Shown: one piece after another, positions 53,594 through 63,622 of the stretch | Numbering within the stretch: position 1 is the stretch's first letter | How the letters are laid out: each line of letters begins with the position of its first letter | The notes under the pieces: generated by a model | Told to the model about the DNA's origin: nothing | The model's database searches: none | What the model saw: only the letters and a program-made list of their open reading frames with translations | DNA from: Methylophaga sp. | GTDB lineage: Bacteria; Pseudomonadota; Gammaproteobacteria; Nitrosococcales; Methylophagaceae | DNA length: 64,000 bases | Direction: 5' to 3' | NCBI GenBank assembly: GCA_002696735.1 | Contig: NZSL01000013.1 | Location: 149,633-213,632, forward strand | Translations under genes and position numbers: made by a program

Positions 53594-54028
53594 GGTCTGT
53601 TGTTCAAGGTTTAAATTGGGATCGGTTTGGGAATGTTCAAGGCTCAAGTCGGTTTCTTCCGCTTCGCCGACATGAATTAATTTTCCGTTGACTTCACTGC
53701 CAACTGCCATTTCCAGCAACTTATAAAAAACATTGCCATTGATACGTGCTTTATTGGCGAGTTCAATATGTTCAACTGCATATAAATTGCCTTTGACATC
53801 ACCATTGATAATTTGAAATGGCACCCGGACTTCGCCTTCTATGCGGCCTTTTTCACTCAGCGTTAATAATGCGGGCTCACCTTCATCAGCAGTAATATTA
53901 CCAGTGATTACACCATCTATTCGTAAACCACCCCTAAAGTGAATATCGCCTTTAAAATGGGTGTTCTCACCAATTAATGTGTCAATACGGGCGGCCTTAC
54001 GCCGTTTATTTTTTTTGCTGCTGAACAT
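53591..54028 (-). CDS. Bactofilin (DUF583/CcmA family)
   Basis: 145 residues. The central part (about 12-115) is the bactofilin right-handed beta-helix (TLIGENTHFKGDIHFRGGLR, then IDGVITGNI; repeated hydrophobic/glycine rungs), with a basic N-terminus and acidic C-terminus. Bactofilins polymerise into cytoskeletal filaments that guide cell-wall enzymes. Unusually it ends a run of metabolic genes (argC, DUF6776), 8 nt after the latter. Its TAG stop lies at the boundary of an inverted-repeat element. Confidence 0.9.
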   Translation of the reverse strand: MFSSKKNKRRKAARIDTLIGENTHFKGDIHFRGGLRIDGVITGNITADEGEPALLTLSEKGRIEGEVRVPFQIINGDVKGNLYAVEHIELANKARINGNVFYKLLEMAVGSEVNGKLIHVGEAEETDLSLEHSQTDPNLNLEQQT

Positions 54029-54036
54029 GAATTACC

Positions 54037-54741
54037 TCATTGCCCGACGGGTGTTTCTGTTTGCCAATCAAAGCTGCGTGAAATTAGTATTTTGTCTTTC
54101 TGGCGCAAACTGACGCTGATTTGTTCAGGATCTGATAATTCACCAAGATTGAAGACACCCTCAATAACCTGAACATGACGGAGATTAAGAGGATGCTCGG
54201 TGATGTTGAGATCGATCGCTTTGGCCTCGTCGCCTTCACCTTCAGTATTTTGCAATCGGATAATCACCTCACCGGTAATCGGTTCGCTGATATTTTTACC
54301 CTGAGTAATGACCAACCGATAGCGAACTTGATCTGAGTTCTCGGTTTCTGGCCGTAACTGCAAATCGCGGATTTGCAGTTCACTGGTACTGTTACCCTGG
54401 GTAATATTTTGATAAAAAAGTAATTCTTTATTTAGCTCAATTACTTTCTTTTGCAGTTGTTGCAATCGATTCTGTAATTGCTGGGCTGTTGCCTGATGCA
54501 TGGCCTGAACTTGTTCCTGGTTTTGCAGCAGCTCCGACTGTTGTATCAGCTCGGTTTTCATTGCAGCAATCTGTTCCGTCATTTGCTGATTTTGCTCGAT
54601 CAGCTGGGCTGTATTGCCGCTGTCACGATTAAACCAGTACCACTGGAGAAGTCCACTGATAACGATAGCTATTATTAACCAGACAACAAAGCGCAGCGGG
54701 CGCTTTGGTTTTATAACGTAACTATCGAGAGGTGAGCTCAT
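54037..54741 (-). CDS. DUF6776 coiled-coil membrane protein
   Basis: 234 residues: one N-terminal membrane helix (about 19-36), a coiled coil rich in Gln and Leu (about 42-112) and a beta-rich C-terminal domain. The pattern fits DUF6776. Located between argC and bactofilin, with a TGATG overlap at the start and 8 nt to bactofilin at the end, it is probably translated with both and may anchor bactofilin at the membrane (inference). Confidence 0.75.
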   Translation of the reverse strand: MSSPLDSYVIKPKRPLRFVVWLIIAIVISGLLQWYWFNRDSGNTAQLIEQNQQMTEQIAAMKTELIQQSELLQNQEQVQAMHQATAQQLQNRLQQLQKKVIELNKELLFYQNITQGNSTSELQIRDLQLRPETENSDQVRYRLVITQGKNISEPITGEVIIRLQNTEGEGDEAKAIDLNITEHPLNLRHVQVIEGVFNLGELSDPEQISVSLRQKDKILISRSFDWQTETPVGQ

Positions 54742-55769
54742 CAGGGTAGGGTTGCTATGTGGTTAATGCCAAGACGCTCATCAAGACCGAACATGATATT
54801 CATATTTTGTATCGCCTGTCCTGATGCGCCTTTAACCAGATTATCAATAACTGATAACACCACAACAGTATCAGCATTTTCAGGTTGATGTACGGCTATT
54901 CTGCAAATATTGGCACCACGTACACTCCTGGTTTCAGGATGAGAACCTGCGGGCATTACATCAACAAAGGGTTCATCAGCAAAACGTTGCTCAAATAAGC
55001 TTTGTAGATCAGTTGATTTGAGTAGCTGGCTATACAAAGTGGCATGGATACCACGAATCATCGGTGTGAGATGAGGTACAAACGTCAGACCTACTTCGGT
55101 GCCATGCATCTGATTCAGACCCTGACGGATTTCAGGTAAATGACGATGACCGGCAACGGCATAGGCCTTCATATTCTCGCTGGCTTCAGTCAGCATAGTG
55201 CCAAAGCTGGCTTTGCGTCCGGCGCCGCTGACACCTGATTTCGCATCAGCAATCAAATGTAGTGGATCAATCAGCCCAGCTTCCAGCAAAGGCATATAGC
55301 CTAACTGCACAGCAGTCGGATAACACCCGGCAACAGCCACTAACTGTGCTTCGCGAATGGCTTCACGATTGAGCTCTGGCAATCCATAGACGGCCAGTTC
55401 TGCTAAATGTGGGCAGGTATGGGGAGTGTTATACCATTTCTCCCACAACGGGATATTCTTCAGTCGAAAGTCAGCTGATAAATCAATCACTCTAACGCCA
55501 CGATCGATTAACGATGGCACACTTGCCATAGCAACGGTATGAGGGGTGGCAAAGAAAACCACATCACAGGCCGCTAATGCATCGTCATCAGGAACGGTAA
55601 AGCACAAATCAACATGGCCGCGAAGGTTAGGATACAAATCACTCACCGGCATACCAGCTTCGCTGCGTGAAGTGATGATCTCCAGAGAGACCTCAGGATG
55701 AATGGCTAATAAACGAAGCAGTTCAACACCGGTATATCCCGTGCCACCAACAATTCCTACTTTAATCAT
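54741..55769 (-). CDS. argC: N-acetyl-gamma-glutamyl-phosphate reductase
   Basis: 342 residues from the ATG at 55769, the start expected for the Rossmann fold [19 protein letters not shown]; an upstream start at 55799 would add 10 unrelated residues. It makes N-acetylglutamate semialdehyde in arginine synthesis. The active-site cysteine is in [14 protein letters not shown]. The gene is part of the leftward gene train, 54 nt after cyaA; arginine genes other than argH are not nearby. Confidence 0.95.
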   Translation of the reverse strand: MIKVGIVGGTGYTGVELLRLLAIHPEVSLEIITSRSEAGMPVSDLYPNLRGHVDLCFTVPDDDALAACDVVFFATPHTVAMASVPSLIDRGVRVIDLSADFRLKNIPLWEKWYNTPHTCPHLAELAVYGLPELNREAIREAQLVAVAGCYPTAVQLGYMPLLEAGLIDPLHLIADAKSGVSGAGRKASFGTMLTEASENMKAYAVAGHRHLPEIRQGLNQMHGTEVGLTFVPHLTPMIRGIHATLYSQLLKSTDLQSLFEQRFADEPFVDVMPAGSHPETRSVRGANICRIAVHQPENADTVVVLSVIDNLVKGASGQAIQNMNIMFGLDERLGINHIATLP

Positions 55770-55823
55770 ACGTATTCTTTGTAATGAGTCAGGTTCCACA
55801 TCATAAAAGAGCTGCGGCGAAAT

Positions 55824-58457
55824 CTAAAGCTTTACCTGATTAAACTGCTGCTCTAATTCGTATTTGCGGTTCAGGAAAAACAGACTCGAATAAGGTGCCT
55901 TAGGCACAAACTGTAATTTATCAATGAAATAAATCGCAGGTTTATGACCCGTATTGTGTTGAAATAATTCAGCCAGAAGCGGAATGAGCTGCGGATCACC
56001 GAGATCGGTTTTAACGGTTTGTGACTTCAGGCTTAATGCCAGTTGAGCACCGGTAATCTGCCAAATAACCGAGAACGTGGCTGACTCTGGTCTGGAGGGT
56101 TGGATCGGATTTATTTGCCAACGCTGTTGCTGTCTTAAAAGTTGATAACAATCGCATTGCACTACCGCATCACCCACGCTATTACTAATAAACAGTTTCA
56201 ACTGGGCAAGGATCTGCGCTTCCGTTAATGATGGATAGGCAAATTGCTGCAGACGTCCGAGTTCATCAATAACATAGATCTCTGTGGTATCTGTCAGGCG
56301 ATAGGCAAACAAACTTACTGTCTGCGGTTGTTGATATAGCAGCATCGAATTAAGCAGATTGTCACTATCCAGATAGCTATCGACGCGGGTCGGCAGGTAA
56401 TGTTTTTGTTCCTCTGCGAGAGCATGCTTGAGGTCTTTTTCTGCTGCAAACTGTTTTATTTGCAGTTGATCATCTTGCCATTGCAGCTGAGATAGATGGT
56501 CTCCCAGCAGCATCAGATAACGACCTTGCCTTGGATGATATTGATAATGGGTCAATACGGCGTCAAACAATTGCTGCAAACGGGTATTAATCGCCTGACC
56601 AAAAAAGCCGGTGGCGCACCAGCATGAAATATGGCTGCTCAGTTGTGCGGTTGGCTGCCATTTAAGTACCTGGCTTAGGGCTTCAGTGACCGCATTATTG
56701 CCATCAAAACGGTAATGATGCCATTGTCCCCAACTGGTATAGAGCAACAGATCCAGACTGCTGACAAGATTCTGTCTGTTTGAAGTATAACTTAAGGGAT
56801 CATTGTTCAGACTGGCCATCTGTATCGGACCACTTTGCTGGATATCATTACCAGTCGTTTGCAGATTGGCAAACAGCATTAAACGCTCCGCTTTAGCCGG
56901 TTGCAGAAATACTTCCTTACTCTCGACGCTCTGATGCAACGGTAATGATGATTTCAACAAGTTTTGGGTCAGTTCAAGTACCAGATTAATGTTTATCTGC
57001 TGCTTTTGATCTGCCACTCTTAACCAGCTACGTGTGGTCAGAATATGATTGCGAACGGCCCACACCAGAAGATATGTCAGCGATTTATGCTGTTTCAGGC
57101 CAACCTGTTTCGCGTCATTAAGCGGTATTGAGCTGAGTTTCCATTCCATTTGATCAGTGAACCGGTAAAGGTAAAGTTGCTCCGGCCCATCTGTCATTTG
57201 TAGCGCAACTGGTAATTGTTCAATAATTGACTCGGTAGTATCCAGCGATAGCGCGAGTGCTTTTTCCAGCACCTTGAGCTGACTCGCATCGCTGCCCGGA
57301 TGCTGCCTGGCAAACTGCTGCAGATCTGATGCGAATCCATTTAGTTTTGGGCTAAGACTCGACCACCATTGATGACGTTGGGGATAATCCCAGGTTGAAC
57401 GGCTATCTTCTTTTTTTAAGGTTTCTGCCGACCAGTTCCAGTCTTTATAAATGCTTTGCAGGCTATGGCGGCGCCAGGCAAACTGGGGATGTTTTACCTG
57501 TTGGGATAAGCGTTCTCCACACAAAACATAATAAGCCTGCCTTGCTAGTTGTTGCACATCATTCGCTGCGTTTCTTTCTATTTCGGTCAGTTTGAGACTG
57601 GCAGGTTCTACTTGCAGACTATCGGTTTCGCCATGCTCGACCTTTTCTTTATAGCGGTCAGACAAATGCACAATCCCAGGAAATAATTTCAATTGAGACT
57701 GTATAAAGATTAAATCCAGAAATGCTGTTACATCACCATCAATAGCTTTGCTAAACATCTGGCAGGCCTGATTAAACAGGTGCTCAGGATGGGGGGAGCG
57801 ATCAAAACCAAAATTCAGCAAACTGATTTGGGTTAAGCCTCTTTGCGACAATAACCTTTCAGCAATTTGCAAATATGTCTGATGTTCTTCGCTGGTAATT
57901 AACCACCAAAGCGGGGCGCTGCCGGCAATACACAGACCCTGTAAATAAAATGCTTCTCTTTCGGCACTTGAAATAGTCTCGTTTTGGCACTGTGTTTCAT
58001 CCAGTAATCGAAATCGCAACTCAATGCCCAGCGTTGCCGCCCACTGAACAATACCTTCAACTTTGTTTTGCAAAATAGCCAGTTGATCAGGTTTTAAGGT
58101 GGCATGATGCACCAGCCATAGATCAAAGCTGGCAGGGTCTGGATAGCGGATTTGTCCTGCAGGATTAAGCAAGTAGATACCGCGTAATGCATAACGTCTT
58201 AATGCTTTGCGGCGATGACTGAAATTTCGATTCAGATTGATAGCACTGTTGAGCGCTTCGCTATCAGGTTGGTAATCCATAATGCCAGCCGGACAGTCAT
58301 CACTGACAAACCCCGGCAGCAGTTTATGGTTGATATGAAATAATAATGGCAACAGGCGATAGAACATCGCCTGTTTGTGTGGTGCCAGCTCTATTAAACG
58401 GCTGATTCGGGCGCGGTTATGTGCCTGAAATACACGTAGAGCCTGGGCGCGATCCAC
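55824..58457 (-). CDS. cyaA: Class I adenylate cyclase homologue, catalytic motif lost
   Basis: 877 residues that follow the full length of the class I adenylate cyclase CyaA (848 in E. coli), with conserved stretches such as WAATLGIELRFRLLDE and SLDLLLYTSWGQWHHYRFDG. However the catalytic nucleotidyltransferase segment is changed. E. coli has GVYTMGSTSSVGQ and then SSDLDIWVCH; here residues 93-117 read GIYLLNPAGQI and then PASFDLWLVH with no gap. The GS pair is N98-P99 and the first catalytic Asp is S110; only D112 remains. The protein is therefore expected to lack cyclase activity unless it works differently. GTG start, 13 nt after purH, where purD is usual. Confidence 0.85.
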   Translation of the reverse strand: MDRAQALRVFQAHNRARISRLIELAPHKQAMFYRLLPLLFHINHKLLPGFVSDDCPAGIMDYQPDSEALNSAINLNRNFSHRRKALRRYALRGIYLLNPAGQIRYPDPASFDLWLVHHATLKPDQLAILQNKVEGIVQWAATLGIELRFRLLDETQCQNETISSAEREAFYLQGLCIAGSAPLWWLITSEEHQTYLQIAERLLSQRGLTQISLLNFGFDRSPHPEHLFNQACQMFSKAIDGDVTAFLDLIFIQSQLKLFPGIVHLSDRYKEKVEHGETDSLQVEPASLKLTEIERNAANDVQQLARQAYYVLCGERLSQQVKHPQFAWRRHSLQSIYKDWNWSAETLKKEDSRSTWDYPQRHQWWSSLSPKLNGFASDLQQFARQHPGSDASQLKVLEKALALSLDTTESIIEQLPVALQMTDGPEQLYLYRFTDQMEWKLSSIPLNDAKQVGLKQHKSLTYLLVWAVRNHILTTRSWLRVADQKQQININLVLELTQNLLKSSLPLHQSVESKEVFLQPAKAERLMLFANLQTTGNDIQQSGPIQMASLNNDPLSYTSNRQNLVSSLDLLLYTSWGQWHHYRFDGNNAVTEALSQVLKWQPTAQLSSHISCWCATGFFGQAINTRLQQLFDAVLTHYQYHPRQGRYLMLLGDHLSQLQWQDDQLQIKQFAAEKDLKHALAEEQKHYLPTRVDSYLDSDNLLNSMLLYQQPQTVSLFAYRLTDTTEIYVIDELGRLQQFAYPSLTEAQILAQLKLFISNSVGDAVVQCDCYQLLRQQQRWQINPIQPSRPESATFSVIWQITGAQLALSLKSQTVKTDLGDPQLIPLLAELFQHNTGHKPAIYFIDKLQFVPKAPYSSLFFLNRKYELEQQFNQVKL

Positions 58458-58470
58458 AAGTCACTCAAAC

Positions 58471-60036
58471 TTAGTGGCGGAAATGCCGCATGCCGGTAAA
58501 GACCATTGCAATACCATGCTCATCCGCTGCAGCAATGACTTCGTCATCGCGCATCGAACCACCCGGTTGGATTACCGCACTGATACCTACTTCGGCAGCC
58601 GCATCAAGACCATCACGGAACGGGAAGAAGGCATCGGATGCCATTACTGCGCCCGGAACAGTCAAGCCTGCATCATTGGCTTTAATTCCAGCAATGCGAC
58701 TGCTAACCACACGGCTCATCTGGCCGGCGCCAATTCCAACCGTCTGCTGATTTTTGGCATAGACAATCGCATTGGATTTCACAAATTTGGCTACACGCCA
58801 CGCAAATAGCAGATCAGCCAGTTGTTCTTGGGTAGGCTGCAGTTTAGTGACAACTTTTAATTCAGCCTCGCTGACAATCTGGATATCACGATCCTGCACC
58901 AGTAACCCACCTGTCACACGTTTGAAATCAAAATCAGTGGCAGGAGTCGTCGGGAAATCACCACTGCACAGCAAACGCACATTGGCTTTGCCAGCGACAA
59001 CGGCTTTGGCGGCATCACTGATTTTAGGTGCGATAATCACTTCAACAAACTGACGATCAATAATGGCTTGTGCCGTTTTTCCATCCAGTTCACGGTTAAA
59101 GGCGATAATGCCGCCAAATGCCGAAGTCGGATCGGTTTGATAGGCCAGATCATAGGCTGTCAGCAAATCATCTGCTGTGGCGACACCACAGGGATTGGCA
59201 TGCTTAACAATGACACACGCCGGTTTGTCGTTAAAGACTTTGACACATTCCAGCGCGGCATCAGTATCGGCGATGTTGTTATAGGACAATTCCTTGCCCT
59301 GTAACTGGGTAGAGGCACCGATTGAACCGGTTTCAGCCTGCTTCTCCACATAAAAAGCAGCTTTTTGATGTGGGTTTTCCCCATAACGCATCGCTTGTTT
59401 GAGCTGGAACTGACTGTTAAATGTACGCGGGAATGCGGCTTTGCTTTTATCAGCCTGAATAGTGCCAAGATAATTGGCAATCGCACCATCGTAGTGTGCT
59501 GTATGTTCAAAGGTTTTCAGTGCCAGATCAAAACGGGTGTGATCATCCGTTCCACCCTGCGATTGAATCTGTTCAATGACTCGCGAGTAATCAGCCGGAT
59601 CTACAACAACCGTCACATCAGCATGATTTTTTGCTGCTGCACGCAACATGGTCGGGCCGCCAATATCAATATTTTCTATAGCGTCTTCCAGCGGGCAGTC
59701 TTCACGCGCCACGGTGGCTTCAAACGGATATAAGTTTACGACTACCAAATCAATTGGAGCGATGTCATGTTGCTGCATGATGTCGTCATCCTTGCCCCGA
59801 CGACCCAGCAGGCCACCATGAATTTTCGGATGCAGGGTTTTAATGCGGCCATCCATCATTTCCGGAAAACCGGTGTGTTCGGAGACTTCTTTGACGTTCA
59901 GGCCGGCTTCGCTAAGTAATTTAGCTGTACCGCCGGTGGAGAGTAGTTCAACGTTCAGATCTTGCAGTTGTTTGGCAAATTCAACAATGCCGGTTTTGTC
60001 AGAAACACTCAACAGTGCGCGTTTAATCGAGTTCAT
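58471..60036 (-). CDS. purH: Bifunctional AICAR formyltransferase/IMP cyclohydrolase
   Basis: 521 residues, usual length. The N-terminal third is the IMP cyclohydrolase domain ([28 protein letters not shown]) and the rest the AICAR transformylase ([19 protein letters not shown] region; the KH pair in [13 protein letters not shown]). It performs the last two steps of inosine monophosphate synthesis. Fis lies 29 nt upstream; the gene continues into cyaA rather than purD. Confidence 0.97.
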   Translation of the reverse strand: MNSIKRALLSVSDKTGIVEFAKQLQDLNVELLSTGGTAKLLSEAGLNVKEVSEHTGFPEMMDGRIKTLHPKIHGGLLGRRGKDDDIMQQHDIAPIDLVVVNLYPFEATVAREDCPLEDAIENIDIGGPTMLRAAAKNHADVTVVVDPADYSRVIEQIQSQGGTDDHTRFDLALKTFEHTAHYDGAIANYLGTIQADKSKAAFPRTFNSQFQLKQAMRYGENPHQKAAFYVEKQAETGSIGASTQLQGKELSYNNIADTDAALECVKVFNDKPACVIVKHANPCGVATADDLLTAYDLAYQTDPTSAFGGIIAFNRELDGKTAQAIIDRQFVEVIIAPKISDAAKAVVAGKANVRLLCSGDFPTTPATDFDFKRVTGGLLVQDRDIQIVSEAELKVVTKLQPTQEQLADLLFAWRVAKFVKSNAIVYAKNQQTVGIGAGQMSRVVSSRIAGIKANDAGLTVPGAVMASDAFFPFRDGLDAAAEVGISAVIQPGGSMRDDEVIAAADEHGIAMVFTGMRHFRH

Positions 60037-60065
60037 CAGGATTCCAGATTGGGATTCAGGCTTGT

Positions 60066-60356
60066 TTACAAGCCGTATTGCTTGAGTTTTTTTCGTAGCG
60101 TGCCGCGGTTAATGCCCAGAATTTCAGCAGCGCGACTTTGATTGCCTTGGGTATGGGCCAAGGCGGCTTGTAACAGAGGTACTTCAACCTCGGTCATCAG
60201 CATTTCATATAAATTAGCAGGGGAGTGGCCGTCCAGTTGTTCAAAGTAGGTTTTCAGTGCATTGGTGACACATTGATTTAAGGGCGCGTGTTGTTGTTCC
60301 GCGGTTACGCCCAGATCAATACAGTCAGCAAATTCGTCGTTCAATGCTTTATTCAT
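60066..60356 (-). CDS. fis: Nucleoid-associated regulator Fis
   Basis: 96 residues (E. coli 98). The C-terminal helix-turn-helix is typical: [20 protein letters not shown]. The acidic N-terminal region differs from E. coli, as usual outside the Enterobacterales. Fis bends DNA and regulates rRNA and many growth-phase genes. Its start overlaps the dusB stop by 4 nt (ATGA), the common dusB-fis operon. Confidence 0.95.
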   Translation of the reverse strand: MNKALNDEFADCIDLGVTAEQQHAPLNQCVTNALKTYFEQLDGHSPANLYEMLMTEVEVPLLQAALAHTQGNQSRAAEILGINRGTLRKKLKQYGL

Positions 60357-61354
60357 GCGGCCAGTGAATCCTTGTCAGCGAGTTGCGCAAAAAATGCATC
60401 TGTAAAAGCCAGCTGTTGTTCAGCTTTCTCCAGTGTATTCATTTGTTGGCGAAAGGCATTGCCATTACGTAACCCTTTGCTGTACCAAGCAATGTGCTTG
60501 CGTGCCATGCGCACACCGGAATATTCACCATAGAAATCGTACAGCGTGTTGAGGTGACAAATCAAGATTTGTTGCACTTCTGTTACAGAGGGTTCTGCCA
60601 AATTCTCACCGGTTTGCAGAAAATGATTTATCTGCTGGAATATCCAAGGGTTGCCTTGGGCAGCCCGACCAATCATCAAACCATCAGCACCGGTTTGCTG
60701 TAAAACCAACAAGGCTTTTTCTGGCGTTTCGATATCACCATTGGCAATGACAGGAATGGCGATACGGGATTTGATTTCAGCAATGGTGTCGTATTCGGCA
60801 TCACCTTTATAGGCATCGGCACGGGTTCGGCCATGTACTGCCAGAGCCTTAATTCCAGCATCTTCGGCAATTCGGGCAATCCTGACGCCATTACGATTAT
60901 CACGATCCCAGCCGGTACGGATTTTTAATGTCACCGGAACATCAACGGCATTCACTACGGCTTTCAGAATCTCGCCGACCAGCTTTTCATGTTGCAGCAA
61001 TGCTGAACCGGCCATCACATTACAGACTTTTTTCGCCGGGCAACCCATATTGATATCAATAATATGGGCGCCTTCCGCCACATTATGGCGTGCAGCTTCA
61101 GCCATCATCTGTGGATCGGCGCCGGCAATCTGTACGCTGCGTGGCTCTGGTTCACCTTCATGGTTGGCACGTAATAGTGATTTTTTACTGGCCCATAACG
61201 CTTTATTGGCAGTGATCATTTCTGAAACCGCCATTCCGGCACCGAGTTTTCGACACAATTGGCGAAAAGGACGATCAGTGACCCCGGCCATCGGTGCCAG
61301 AAACAGATTATTTGGCAGGGTATAAGGACCGATAGATAGCGCTTTATCAGCCAT
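60353..61354 (-). CDS. dusB: tRNA-dihydrouridine synthase B
   Basis: 333 residues from the ATG at 61354, favoured because GGAG lies 6 nt upstream. A TIM-barrel FMN enzyme that reduces uridine 17 in tRNAs. The active-site cysteine is in DINMGCPAKKVCN; LAPMAGVTDRPFRQLCR and the R-A-Q-G-N-P-W flavin site are present. The start overlaps the end of prmA by 8 nt and the stop overlaps fis. Confidence 0.96.
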   Translation of the reverse strand: MADKALSIGPYTLPNNLFLAPMAGVTDRPFRQLCRKLGAGMAVSEMITANKALWASKKSLLRANHEGEPEPRSVQIAGADPQMMAEAARHNVAEGAHIIDINMGCPAKKVCNVMAGSALLQHEKLVGEILKAVVNAVDVPVTLKIRTGWDRDNRNGVRIARIAEDAGIKALAVHGRTRADAYKGDAEYDTIAEIKSRIAIPVIANGDIETPEKALLVLQQTGADGLMIGRAAQGNPWIFQQINHFLQTGENLAEPSVTEVQQILICHLNTLYDFYGEYSGVRMARKHIAWYSKGLRNGNAFRQQMNTLEKAEQQLAFTDAFFAQLADKDSLAA

Positions 61355-62216
61355 GACGAACTCCACTCAAACGCACCCATTCTTCCAGCACAACCGCGTT
61401 ATCCATCTTAAACTCGGTCTGGTAATGCTGGCTAACGGTTTCCGCCTGCACATCCAGAATCCCCGATAACACCAGTTGTGTGTCAGGTCGGGTTAATTCT
61501 ACAAAGCGTGGCATCAGTTCCATTAAAGGACCCGCCAGAATATTCGCTAGCAGTAAATCACATTCAACCGTTGGGCAATGCTGTGGCAGGTAGGTCTCGA
61601 TGATCACACCATTACGTTGTGCGTTGGCTTGAGTTGCTTCCAATGCCTGTGGATCAGTGTCTACACCAATCACTTTATTGGCGCCTAACAAGGCGGCGGC
61701 TATCGCCAGGATGCCACTGCCACAACCATAATCAATTACGGTTTTACCGGTTAAATCGGCTTTATCCAGCCATTGCAGACATAAAGCCGTTGTCGGATGC
61801 GTTCCCGTACCGAAGGCCAGTCCCGGATCCAGCAGAATATTGACGGCGTTGGGCTGTGGCGGTTCATGCCAGCTGGGCACGATCCATAATTTCTCACCGA
61901 AACAGATGGGTTTGAAATTTTCCATCCATTCGCGTTCCCAGTCTTTATCCTCCACGGCTTCAATACGATGGTCAGGCAACTCGCCAATCTGGGAGCGAAG
62001 GGCAGTCAGCAGTGATTCTGTGTCTGTCTCGGCATCAAACAGGGCGATGACCGACGTCGCAGACCATAAAGGGGTTTCACCAATAGCTGGTTCATAGATA
62101 GGTTGATCAGCGTTATCCTGAAAGGTAACAGCGGCTGCTCCGCATTCAGACAGAGCATCAGATAATGACTCTGCCTGCTTCGGTGAGCTGGTAAAAATAA
62201 GTTGGATCCAGGCCAT
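61347..62216 (-). CDS. prmA: Ribosomal protein L11 methyltransferase
   Basis: 289 residues. The N-terminal L11-recognition domain is followed by a SAM methyltransferase domain with DPGLAFGTGTHPTTALCLQW, VIDYGCGSGILAIAAALLGA and the NILAGPL motif. It trimethylates L11. It lies 11 nt downstream of accC and overlaps dusB. Confidence 0.96.
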   Translation of the reverse strand: MAWIQLIFTSSPKQAESLSDALSECGAAAVTFQDNADQPIYEPAIGETPLWSATSVIALFDAETDTESLLTALRSQIGELPDHRIEAVEDKDWEREWMENFKPICFGEKLWIVPSWHEPPQPNAVNILLDPGLAFGTGTHPTTALCLQWLDKADLTGKTVIDYGCGSGILAIAAALLGANKVIGVDTDPQALEATQANAQRNGVIIETYLPQHCPTVECDLLLANILAGPLMELMPRFVELTRPDTQLVLSGILDVQAETVSQHYQTEFKMDNAVVLEEWVRLSGVRHG

Positions 62217-62227
62217 AACGAACGGAC

Positions 62228-63568
62228 TTAAAGTCCGAGTTTCTTTTCAAGGTAGTGGATATTGGTGCCACCGGTCTGGAAATGCGTGTCATCCATAATG
62301 TCACGTTGTAGTTCAACGTTAGTTTTAATGCCTTCAATACCAATTTCTTTCAATGCAGTACGCATCCGCGCAATGGCTGATTCACGGGTATTACCATAGG
62401 CAATGAGTTTGCCTATTAACGAGTCATAATTAGGTGGAACCTTATAGCCACTGTACAGATGTGAATCCATACGAATACCCGCACCGCCCGGAGCATGATA
62501 ATGGGTGACCAGACCAGGACTTGGCATAAAAGTACGTGGATCTTCAGCGTTAATTCGGCATTCAATGGCATGACCACGGATAATGATGTCTTCCTGGCTG
62601 AATGATAATGGCATGCCAGAAGCAATACGAATCTGTTCGGCAACCAGATCAATACCGGTGACCCGTTCAGTGACCGGATGCTCTACCTGAATGCGGGTGT
62701 TCATCTCGATGAAATAGAACTCACCGTCCTGATAAAGAAATTCAAAGGTACCCGCACCGCGATAGCCAATGCGGACACAGGCATCGGCACAGACTTTACC
62801 CATGCGAGCACGCATTTCAGGGGTAATACCCGGAGCCGGTGCTTCTTCGACGACTTTCTGATGACGACGCTGCATTGAGCAGTCCCGTTCACCTAAATGC
62901 ACTGCATTGCCATGCTCATCGGCCAGCACCTGAAACTCGATATGACGTGGGTTTTCCAGGAATTTTTCCATGTAAACCATATCATTACTGAAGGCAGATT
63001 TTGCTTCACTCTTGGTCAGGGAAATAGCATTGAGCAGATGCGCTTCACTATGCACTTCACGCATACCACGTCCACCACCGCCGCCGGCGGCTTTGATGAT
63101 AATCGGATAACCAATTTCTCTTGCCAGACGCAGATTGGTCTGATCATCGTTACCCAGCGGGCCGTCTGAACCGGGAACACACGGAACCCCGGCCGCTTTC
63201 ATCGCTTTGATGGCTTCAACCTTGTCACCCATCATCCGAATTGTTTCAGAACGCGGACCGATAAAAATAAAGCCGCTTTGTTCAACACGCTCAGCAAAGT
63301 CTGCATTTTCAGACAGGAAGCCATATCCGGGATGGATAGCCGTTGCATCGGTAATCTCGGCGGCACTGATCAACGCGGGGACATTCAGGTAGCTGAGGTT
63401 CGATGCCGCTGGACCAATGCAGACACTTTCATCAGCCAGTAATACATGTTTCAAATCACGATCCACATCAGAGTGAACAGCAACCGTTTTAATGCCTAAT
63501 TCCCAGCATGCTCTGAGAATACGCAAAGCAATCTCGCCACGATTAGCGATGACAATTTTATCAATCAT
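62228..63568 (-). CDS. accC: Acetyl-CoA carboxylase, biotin carboxylase subunit
   Basis: 446 residues, usual length. ATP-grasp enzyme that carboxylates biotin on AccB, the first half of malonyl-CoA formation. [20 protein letters not shown] at the N-terminus, GGGGRGMR in the nucleotide loop and the catalytic [14 protein letters not shown] are intact. It starts 54 nt after accB. Confidence 0.98.
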   Translation of the reverse strand: MIDKIVIANRGEIALRILRACWELGIKTVAVHSDVDRDLKHVLLADESVCIGPAASNLSYLNVPALISAAEITDATAIHPGYGFLSENADFAERVEQSGFIFIGPRSETIRMMGDKVEAIKAMKAAGVPCVPGSDGPLGNDDQTNLRLAREIGYPIIIKAAGGGGGRGMREVHSEAHLLNAISLTKSEAKSAFSNDMVYMEKFLENPRHIEFQVLADEHGNAVHLGERDCSMQRRHQKVVEEAPAPGITPEMRARMGKVCADACVRIGYRGAGTFEFLYQDGEFYFIEMNTRIQVEHPVTERVTGIDLVAEQIRIASGMPLSFSQEDIIIRGHAIECRINAEDPRTFMPSPGLVTHYHAPGGAGIRMDSHLYSGYKVPPNYDSLIGKLIAYGNTRESAIARMRTALKEIGIEGIKTNVELQRDIMDDTHFQTGGTNIHYLEKKLGL

Positions 63569-63622
63569 GTTGTTTTATCCGCAGTTTTTGGTTTGCCATA
63601 ACAGCCGAAGCTGTCAGCAAAA

